Assembly: GCA_023627715.1 (NCBI GenBank)
Contig: JAMAHW010000154.1
Location: 1-40,053, forward strand
Source: Periconia sp. R9002
Lineage: Eukaryota; Ascomycota; Dothideomycetes; Pleosporales; Periconiaceae
DNA length: 40,053 nucleotides
Reading direction: 5' to 3'
In this document: positions 32,561-40,053 of the stretch, piece by piece
How the letters are laid out: each line of letters begins with the position of its first letter
Numbering within the stretch: the stretch's first letter is position 1
The notes under the pieces: generated by a model
The model's input: only the letters and a program-made list of their open reading frames with translations
Database searches by the model: none
Told to the model about the DNA's origin: nothing
Translations under genes and position numbers: made by a program

Positions 32561-34263
32561 CTAGCTTTCATATGTAGCTTCCCTCATAAATGGACTTCTC
32601 GCTCGTATCTTCCTCCCATAGACCAAAAGCACGAGAGGAATACAGCTCAAAACGAACGCTATAAAACCCAACAGAGAACTCGCCCAGCGCAGCCCCAATG
32701 TGCGATACATGCTTTGTGTCGCCAACGGCAAGAATGCCGCAAATAAATTCTCCAAAAAGGCAATTCCTGCAATTGCGCTTGCCGCGAATTTTGCGTAGCT
32801 GTCCAGGATGTAGGTTGTTACGGCAGTGGTAGCGCAGAACATCCCAAAGCCGATAAACGCGAGCGATATTGTGGGAATTATCCAGTGAAGTGTGGGAAAT
32901 GATGTCCAAGCAAACCAGAAGAGACCCGCTGTAAGACCTAAGAAGGAACCCGGGATACTGAGATACAAACGAGCCTCGGGAATGGGACGCCCATGTGTTT
33001 CAGTGTTGCGTTTCGCAGAGCGGAGGTAGAGTGTATCCTGGTACAAAGAACATAGCTACCATGAACAATGGAGTTAGTAAGATTTGACTTAGATCTGTAC
33101 GACATATGCTTGCTGCGATTGGGGGGGATTGCTGACATCTCACGCACTGAGGAACACTTACCAAACCAAAAATTTCACCTATCACCACAGCAGCCTGAAC
33201 TAAACCAGTACCGAAGAACGTCCAGCCATAGAGTTCAGCATAGACCTGAACAAGCGATTGCGTGAACATGAAAGCAATACCTATGCAAAAGGCGGACCAA
33301 AGACCGAAAAAGAGCACCACAGCTTCGGTAAAGAGCATACGAGTCGGCCGTACCAGCGTTTCTCGAACTACCTTGCTTACACTCGTACTTTGCATCTCCG
33401 CTTCTGCATACACTTCCATGCCGGTAGTTTTCCTAATGTTACGGGCGCGCTGGGCGAGGATCACATCTTGGCGAACTTCCAGAAGTCCAAAGAAGACGAT
33501 AGGAATGAAAGCACTGTAAATAATGATCAGAGACCAGAAGATCCTGAATTGTTCAGATTAGTGTTTTGCGGGAGGTTGAGGGATATGGAGCGCTGACCAT
33601 CGCCATGAGACGTATTCAACGATGGCACTGCCGATCACGGGTCCCATGCTCAACCCAGCTAATAGCCCGCATATATACAAAGAAGTATTGAAACTTTTGG
33701 CTCGCCCCTCTCGCCAAACATCGCTCACAATGCCACTCGTAATATTTGCGAGTACGCCAGAGCATCCCCCCGTTATTATGCGGGTAACGATCAGAGTCGC
33801 GAAATTCCGAGCCAAAGCTTGAGGAATGAGAAAAATGATCAAGCAGACATAGATAGCCTTTGCATTACGTTAGCAGTTGAAATAGGTTTTCATGTTCGAG
33901 TACGCGTACCAGATAGCTCCACCTCACGCCAAACTTCTCCATGAGTGGTAGGCCCAGGAGGGGAGCTGCAGCTCCACCAAGATTCCATGAAAGCACCGGC
34001 CAGTAAGAGTGTGGAAAGTATTCGTCACTGACATGAAAGCTTGCGTTGATTTGCTCTGCCGCACTCGTCATTGCAGTTCCGTTGATTTGGACCACAAAAG
34101 TCATGAAACATGCAAAGAGCGTTACTCTCCATTTCCTGGAGAGCGGCCAATTGAACGGGTTATGTCGATCATTGGGACCATCCCACTGGACATACTTCTT
34201 TTCTTCGAATGCTGGTTGATTCTCGGACTCGGTTGATTGATATTGACGTTCATCGTCTGCCAT
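32561..34263 (-). CDS. Major facilitator superfamily transporter (12-span, DHA-like)
   Basis: Four exons on the minus strand, 34263-33910, 33857-33598, 33543-33162 and 33037-32561, giving 490 aa. Introns are 52, 54, 124 and all close in phase. Before the first helix comes the fungal DHA-type motif GPNDRHNPFNWPLSRKWR. Other family text: WNLGGAAAPLLGLPLMEKFGVRW, SDVWREGRAKS (the 2-3 loop motif), GPVIGSAIVEYVSWRW, PTRMLFTEAVVLFFGLW, RPIPEARLYLS, GLFWFAWTS, and ASAIAGIAFLENLFAAFLPL. This matches drug:H+ antiporter-1-type fungal MFS proteins of the plasma membrane, which export drugs, polyamines or metabolites; the substrate is unknown. Donor GTCAGC of intron 2 is weak but its phase is exact. Intron 3 is unusually long for this gene; an extra small exon inside it is not needed by the frame. 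Confidence 0.88.
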
Positions 34264-35405
34264 TAGGTCGTTTTGACGTGCACCTGTTGTAGAACCACTC
34301 CCAATGGCTCGAGCGGATAGTATTCCGCTAGCCTAATATTTCAATGCTCTATAGTGTCGTAATTGGTAGACTTTCCGGAGGGAGCAGGGGGTTTGCAAGC
34401 AGAATAATAGGCTTGACAAAACTCAGTTGTGAGATATTGTGATTCGCGCTTTGAGGAAACACCTTTCGGGATGTTTATCAGTGTCGTTGTTTGTTTAGAC
34501 TTGAGTGAGGTTTGGGGGCATATAACAGAGTATCAACCCGGTTTACAGTGCACGATACAACTCGTGGCAAAGGCCATCAGCTACTTGTGTAGGAAGTCTC
34601 GCAACTATCCGCAGGGGAACAAAGAAGAAAACGTAAAACCAACACGAAAGGACCAATTACAGGCAAACAACTATCCAGGAAGATACAAACAAAGAGTTGT
34701 ATGGGAGAAGAAATGCGTCTGGGTTCCTCGAATTGTCAAAGCTTTGAACTGCCATGACGAATTTTGCTAGTCATAAGAATCCGGCGGCTGCACTAGTCAT
34801 GACTACCAGCGATATTGACATCACTGAATCCTCAGAGCGCGAACGGACAAATTTGCTAATGGTTATTGCGTTTGTTCTTGGCTAGGCTTCGCCAAAACGT
34901 AAGAGAATTTCAGAAAGCTTCGAATTTCAAAGGGTCCAAAACGGGAACGCTAACCAGTCTCGGAAGGTGAGCTAACCAGTTTTGTACTGTCTGGTGAATT
35001 GGCTGAACATGTTTTCGAGGCCGCCCCGAGATAGACGGTCATCGAGCTGTTTGAGACATGATCCTCAACCTGAAGATCCATGTATAAGTAACTCGGGTTA
35101 GACATGTACTTTTGTTTCAGAACAGCTTGCTGTTGGACGACTCCATAATCTGCAGATTAGCCAACACCGAGCTCGAAATTGTAATTCAATGACAGATCTT
35201 GCAAATTTTCCTGCAAGTGCTATGCGCATACGAACAGAAGGAAATGCTTTAAGCGCCATAGACACTCGCTGCTGCCTGGAAGTTAATGTAAAATGAAACT
35301 TGTGTCACCGTCGTACAACAGAGCATTCCGTGCCCCCAAAATTTTTATATCAGAGGCTAAGATCCTCTTGAGAATAACACTGACACAATATCCACACTTT
35401 CAAAC
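34264..35405. promoter_or_regulatory. Divergent promoter region, MFS / F-box-like gene
   Basis: 1.14 kb between divergent starts. The open frame 34429-34770 (plus) starts at GTG and lacks protein-like features. A short hairpin (AGCGGATAGTATTCCGCT, about 34314-34331) lies close to the MFS start. A TATA-like run TTTTATAT at about 35343-35350 precedes the right-hand ATG by about 60 bp. Confidence 0.4.
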
Positions 35406-36173
35406 ATGGAAACAAGTCCATTAATCAGATTCCAAACCCATCTCCGATCACAATTCCTACCTTTCCGCAGCCCGCTCCAGGTCTTTCGATCACCCAGTGC
35501 ATTCCTCAAACTCCCCACCGAAATTCGACTAGAAATTTACAGGCTCGTACTTGAAGGCTCCTTCTCGATCAAATTGCGCATGGCCCTACCCATCGTATGC
35601 CGTCAAATTTACAACGAATGCCATACCATGGCCCTTTCGGGCCCACTCCGATTCCGATCAGCGCTGCACTTTATCAACTTTTGGCGTCGGACAGAACCTA
35701 TTCGAAGAGTTCGTATCCAACACGTCGAGATAATGGTCGTCAAAGCTGAAGAACTAGCGCGCGTGCCGTACGAAGTGCATAAGAGATGCGTTGGACTGGA
35801 GGATGAGTGTCAGGGGTTACAATTGAAAAGTCTGGTGCTGATCACGCCATGGGTAATGGATGGTCTCGAATGGATTAGGACAGGTGGCGCGGAGGATATG
35901 ATTGAAGTGCTAATGAGAATTAATATGATCGAGAGGGTGGTGATTGTGGATTTGTATGGTAAATTCCGAGTGCCTTTGATCACTGACATTTGTGGTATAA
36001 TTGTTGCGCCTGCTGTTTTCGAAAAATGGTACACATACCCGGTTCTAGTGAGTAGCACCCGGTCAAACTTTGCTCGGGGGGTCGTGTTTGACCGCAAAGG
36101 CGTTAAGTGGCGGAGAGGAGACGGCACAGAATTCAGAAGCAGAAAACAGGGGGGGCGAAGGCCGCAAAGGTGA
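35406..36173 (+). CDS. F-box-like fungal protein
   Basis: Intronless, 255 aa. Residues 36-49 read LPTEIRLEIYRLVL, followed by LPIVCRQIYNEC (61-72). That pair is the hallmark of a very large group of ascomycete proteins with a degenerate F-box or 2EXR-like N-terminus, of mostly unknown function; true F-box members recruit substrates to SCF ubiquitin ligases. The rest (about 95-220) is mixed alpha/beta text with two beta-strand pairs (IRRVRIQHVEIMVV, MIERVVIVDLYG). The C-terminus is basic (SRKQGGRRPQR). No signal peptide or membrane segment. It is the last gene before the RIP block. A TATA-like box lies about 60 bp upstream. These genes are often lineage-specific and duplicated, which fits its position at a repeat border. 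Confidence 0.75.
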   Translation: METSPLIRFQTHLRSQFLPFRSPLQVFRSPSAFLKLPTEIRLEIYRLVLEGSFSIKLRMALPIVCRQIYNECHTMALSGPLRFRSALHFINFWRRTEPIRRVRIQHVEIMVVKAEELARVPYEVHKRCVGLEDECQGLQLKSLVLITPWVMDGLEWIRTGGAEDMIEVLMRINMIERVVIVDLYGKFRVPLITDICGIIVAPAVFEKWYTYPVLVSSTRSNFARGVVFDRKGVKWRRGDGTEFRSRKQGGRRPQR

Positions 36174-36794
36174 ACAAGAGCCACTTCACACTTATCGAGT
36201 GTAAATAATGATTTAGAATTTTGATCACGTTCGCTAATTAAACGACTTTTCTATGATCTACGTATCGGGCTTCTTGGTAAGAGGAAAATTGTACTGGCAG
36301 GAGCTGGATTACACTTCACTAGTTTACACGTACTGCGATACGGTAATCCACATTTTTGCCTTTCACTAATTTGAAATAATGATGGTGTCCTGTGGTATAA
36401 TGACTGGTCATTCGGTTACTGTATAGACAGATAGAGGGACAGAAATAATAGACAGGTGTACTCTTTTGACAATAATTCAACATATATACCTCCGTGAATT
36501 GACATCAACCGAGGACTTGATTTTTTGCACCAACATGATCACTGATCAATGATGTCTGATGAGGTTCTTTCGTCGTATGCCTCAAGTGGGGCATATTCAC
36601 CAACAAACCATCGAACGCCATGTACACTGATACCTTTGTAAGTATCAATTATATAATCTAGCTTTATAACAGTTCGTAAATAGGTATGAACTATCAATAG
36701 TGAAAGTTGGAAAGCCATTAAGACAGCGAGTAGTAAGTTCTCTCTTCTGCACGGTTCAATGTTTGCGCAGTTGCACGTGAGCTGTCCCACTTCT
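36174..36794. other. Border region before right RIP block
   Basis: About 620 bp of moderately AT-rich DNA. The open frame 36539-36790 (minus) has no recognisable protein features. Composition changes abruptly near 36795 to TA-dominated, CpA-poor sequence. Confidence 0.45.
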
Positions 36795-36980
36795 CTTACT
36801 AGTAATACTTTAATTCTTACTAAGTTATATATTTATATTAATTATACTAATATTTATAATTTATATAGCTACTACTATATAAGATTATAAGCTCTATTAG
36901 TTAACTATTACTTTTTCTACTTTTTTTAACTTTTTCTTTTTTTTTAGTTATCTCTATACCTATACTACTATACTAGACCT

Positions 36981-37065
36981 CTTTACCCTTCTAGTAATTA
37001 TTAGAGCTTAGAGCTATTACTCTAGATAGTTAATATTTTTTTTATTCTATTTATAGTACTTATAG
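36981..37065 (-). repeat. Copy of 85-bp segment shared with left RIP block (inverted)
   Basis: Partner of 466-550. It lies outside the Ty3/Gypsy pol remnant, so it may be part of an LTR or of an unrelated repeat next to it. Confidence 0.7.
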
Positions 37066-37715
37066 TTTACTTATATTTAAAGTAAATATTAAAGATAGGC
37101 TAGTAGAGGGATCGTTATATTATAAACTAATATTAGACTAGTACTTTAGAAGTTTATTTAAAAAGTATAAGTAAAGTAGAATTAGAATTAATAAGTTTAT
37201 AGAGTAAACTAAAAGTAGATTATTATCTAGAACTTAAAGTTAATTATAATAATCTAAGAAGAATATTATTCTTATCTATATATATTACTATTCTATAGAA
37301 TCTTATATTTTTCTATAGTTTTAGCTTATAGGATCTTATAGTATTTTATAGGATCCTATAGCTTACCTAATATACTAAGTTTAGGATTATAGAATTATAT
37401 AACTCTAGTGTTATTAATTAGTTATACGTATTCTATACTTACTTACTATTTATACCTCCTTACTTATATTCTTTATAAGCGCCTATCTCCTATATAAAGT
37501 TTATAACACTATCTCTTTCTTTCTTTACTTTATATCCTTATAAACTAATTATAGTTTCTAGTAGTACTACTTATTATTACGCTATAGGTAACTATATAAA
37601 CGCTATAGGTACTATTATAATAGTTTCTTATTAATACTACGTAAAAAAGAGTTTAGTATATAAGATATTATTATTAAAAAAATAATATAGAAACTATTAT
37701 TAAAATAGTATTATA

Positions 37716-38024
37716 AAGTGTAAGCTAGTAGAGGTTCCTACGCTAAACTTTTTAAAGATTAATAAAAAGTTAGCTTATTTAAATTAGTAGAAAGTAACTA
37801 TAGATAAGACTAAGAAGTAAACACTCTAGGCCTTATTAGTAGCGTATACTAAAAAGAGTTATTTTTATAAATAGCGTAAGTTACTTTAGCGTAAAAAGTA
37901 ATAGTTAGTATTATTATTAGGTAGTTATATAGAAGATCTAGAAGTATTAGAGGGTCTTAAAAAAATTAATAAAGAAGTTAGTATCCTTAAGTATAGTCTA
38001 ATACTAGAGACCTTAGCTTTTAAC
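37716..38024 (+). pseudogene. Decayed plus-strand coding frame, unidentified
   Basis: A single frame of 103 codons reads as protein text (KCKLVEVPTLNFLK near the start; SYIEDLEVLEGLKKINKE near the end), interrupted only by TAG and TAA. It lies on the opposite strand to, and just outside, the Ty3/Gypsy pol remnant, so it belongs to a different element or gene caught in the RIP block. Family not recognised. Confidence 0.4.
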
Positions 38025-38109
38025 TAAAATATCTAGTAGCCTTTATAGTAGGAGGGTAATTTTTTACTAGATAGTATTACTTTTTTAGACTAGGTTTATT
38101 ACGTTATCT

Positions 38110-40040
38110 AATATTCTCTTAGCTTCTACTTATAGTTTACTAGGTGTTCCTTAGGTTCTTAGTTATTATTCTCTAGTAGGTATCGTTTCTATTTAATTAA
38201 GTATTCTATTCTATTTATTCCTAACTAGTATTATAGTATTTTTTTAACTTTAAACTTATTTTTCTTTTATAGTTAATATTAAAATATTTTTTATAGTAGC
38301 GTTTTAGGGTCTACTAGTTCTAGTATACTAATATAGAATCTAGGGTATATTCTAGCATCTTTAGGTAGATCTAATAGAAAGTTTACTAGTCTACTTTATA
38401 CTTTAATTAAAAATAGTCTAACTTTAATATAATTAAGTCCCTTATTTAGTCGTTTTATCTTAAGGTTCTTTATTTTTAAATACACTTTATCTCTTTTTTT
38501 TAGCTAAGGTACTGTTTTTTATTTTCTATTAATATATAAAATTTATTACTATTAAGCCTATTATAGTATTTTTTATAAGTGTTTATATATTCTTTATATT
38601 TTTTTTATATTACGTATTACCTTTTCTAACTACGTATATAGTAGGTTTCTTTTAAAAAGATTTAGGTGTTTCCTATAGTATAGGTAAAATAGTAATTCTC
38701 CTATTATTTCTAATTTACTATTATTAAATACTAACTACGCTATAAGTAGTAGTAAAACCTAATTATTTTACTAGTTATTATAGTATAATCGTAAATAGGC
38801 TTTTAATATTCTATTTATTCTTTCTATTTATCTATCTATTTCTAGGTAAAATAATATTAATAATTTTCTTTATATTCTAATAGATACTATAAATATATTC
38901 TAGTAATTAGAAGTAAATAGTTTATTTTTATTACTAATAATTATTTTTAGTATACTATAATATCTAAATATATAATCTTTTAGAGTTTCTCTAAGTTGCG
39001 TTACTAAGAAGTTTTTTCTAAATAGTATAAATTCTATATACTTAATTTATCTATAAATTATATTATAAATTACATTATATTAAAATCCTATAATAGGGTT
39101 TTTAGACTTTAGTAGGTCTGTAATAAAGTCTATTATAATATCTTCCTATAGTTTATTTAGTATAGGTATAGGTTATAACTTACTATAGGGTGCGTATATA
39201 GCGTATTTATTTTATTAGTATAGTATATACTTATTAATATAACCTTTAACTTTTTCTTATATATTTTTAAATCTATAGTTTTGTTAAATTAGTCCTATTA
39301 TCCTAGTAATTCTAGAGTATCTATATACTAGATTATTATAGTATTATTTAATAATAGTTTTCTATAGATCCTTTAGTACGCTTACTATAATCTTTATTAT
39401 AGTATAGATTTCTTTAGATAGTCCTAATAATCTATCTTAAAATTATTATAATATTAGAATTTCTACTTCTATCTTTTTTCTAATAATATTATATCTTTAG
39501 CTAAAAGCGTCTACTCTACTATTATCTTTTCTTAGTATATATATAATTTTAAACTTATATTATTCTAGTAGTTCTAACTATTATACTTATTATTAGTTTA
39601 GCTTTTTTATTATAGTAAAGTATATAAGGTTTTTATAGTCTATAAATATTATAAGCTCTAAGTAGCTTTCTACGTATACTTACTAATATTCTAGTATATT
39701 AACTATTACTAATAGTTCTTTATTATATATATTATATCGTTCTTTTAGTTCTAAGAACTTTCTTAAGTAGTAGGCTACTAAGTACTATTTCTTATTTTTT
39801 TCTTATAGCGCTACTACTCTTTTTATAAGATCTAATATATTAGTTTTAAATCTTAGAGGTTCTCTACTTTAGAAAGTAATAAGAACTAGTTTTTTAATAT
39901 ATACTTTCTTTAATACTTTAAATAACTACTATTAACTTTTTCCTTATTTTTAAAAAACTTTCTTCTTAGTTAGTTCTATAAGAGGTATTATAATCTTTAT
40001 AAAGTTTTTAATAAACTATTAGTTAAAGTTTATAAACTCT
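38110..40040 (-). pseudogene. Ty3/Gypsy chromovirus pol remnant (RT end, RNase H, integrase, chromodomain)
   Basis: Reading the minus strand downward gives a decayed polyprotein with recognisable Ty3/Gypsy landmarks in the right order. About 40030-39900: end of reverse transcriptase and connection (FIKNF, PLIELTKKK). About 39800-39570: RNase H (KELLVIVN, then DYKNLIYFT at 39643-39575). About 39530-39490: the GKDN-type linker (KDNSRVDAFS). About 39135-38820: integrase (IDFITDL; LFTSNY; IERINR). About 38494-38479: DKVYL of the integrase C-terminus. About 38207-38110: a chromodomain (EYLIK, EPKEHLVN). Stops are TAA/TAG only. The element is non-functional. Gag, protease and most of the reverse transcriptase would lie beyond the right edge. 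Confidence 0.8.
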
Positions 40041-40053
40041 AAAAATAACTATA

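Larger units (their letters stand above)
36795..40053. repeat. RIP-degraded repeat block, right edge
   Basis: More than 3.2 kb of TA/CTA/TAG-rich sequence in which CpA and TpG are almost gone while some CpG remains (GCGT, ACGC). That is the expected product of RIP acting on CpA. It contains a minus-strand Ty3/Gypsy pol remnant, a separate plus-strand decayed frame, and an 85-bp segment (36981-37065) shared in inverted orientation with the left block. In both decayed frames the stops are TAA and TAG at positions where Gln, Arg or Trp would be expected. The block runs past the window end. Confidence 0.85.

Noticed and set aside
14737..34263. Secondary-metabolite gene cluster (P450, oxidoreductase, MFS transporter)
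   Set aside because: The tailoring-type genes are separated by housekeeping genes (DRS1, PIS1, HSP104), and there is no backbone synthase in the window.
34429..34770. 113-codon plus-strand frame upstream of the F-box-like gene
   Set aside because: Starts at GTG, has no protein-like patterning or recognised motif, and lies in a divergent promoter region.

Overview
The window reads as nuclear DNA of a filamentous ascomycete (Pezizomycotina). A dothideomycete or Pleosporales-like genome is my best guess, not proven. Four things point there: genes are interrupted by short introns (mostly 48-124 nt) with GTAAGT/GTACGT-type donors, CTNAC branch sites and YAG acceptors; MoaA and MoaC lie in one gene, as in the fungal cnxABC arrangement; the protein families (Hsp104, Drs1, Pis1, Gal80-like MocA oxidoreductase, F-box-like LPTEIRLEIY protein) are fungal; and both ends are AT-rich DNA nearly stripped of CpA/TpG, the signature of repeat-induced point mutation (RIP).

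Layout. 1-640 is a RIP-degraded repeat. 640-36,790 is a normal-composition gene island. 36,790-40,053 is a second RIP block holding a minus-strand Ty3/Gypsy chromovirus pol remnant. An 85-bp segment is shared, inverted, between the two blocks. The island carries, left to right: a small Pro/Ser-rich hypothetical (-); a secreted aspartoacylase/succinylglutamate desuccinylase-like enzyme (+); a fused molybdenum-cofactor gene MoaA-insert-MoaC (+); a PAP2 lipid phosphatase (+); a repeat-bearing gap; a hypothetical protein (+); a CYP7/8-like P450 (-); a four-exon membrane protein (-); DRS1-type DEAD-box helicase (-); phosphatidylinositol synthase PIS1 (+, divergent from DRS1); HSP104 (+); a basic hypothetical protein (-); a Gfo/Idh/MocA oxidoreductase (-); an MFS transporter (-); and an F-box-like protein (+). 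Exon structures were worked out by hand from reading phase and splice consensus, and every multi-exon model closes in frame.

The most interesting locus is the cofactor gene at 4,768-9,231. If its second intron is retained, translation ends in Gly-Gly-stop, the C-terminus that MOCS1A-type MoaA proteins need for activity. If that intron is spliced, the donor lies inside the first Gly codon, so the second Gly and the stop are removed and MoaA is joined to a roughly 775-residue segment of unknown function and then MoaC. This matches the human MOCS1A / MOCS1AB alternative-splicing logic. The large insert, flanked by presequence-like motifs, is the part I cannot explain.

The other genes are mostly housekeeping (ribosome biogenesis, phosphoinositide synthesis, heat-shock disaggregation, lipid phosphate metabolism) plus a small accessory group at the right (oxidoreductase, MFS transporter, F-box-like) next to the RIP block. 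I found no CRISPR arrays or convincing tRNA genes.
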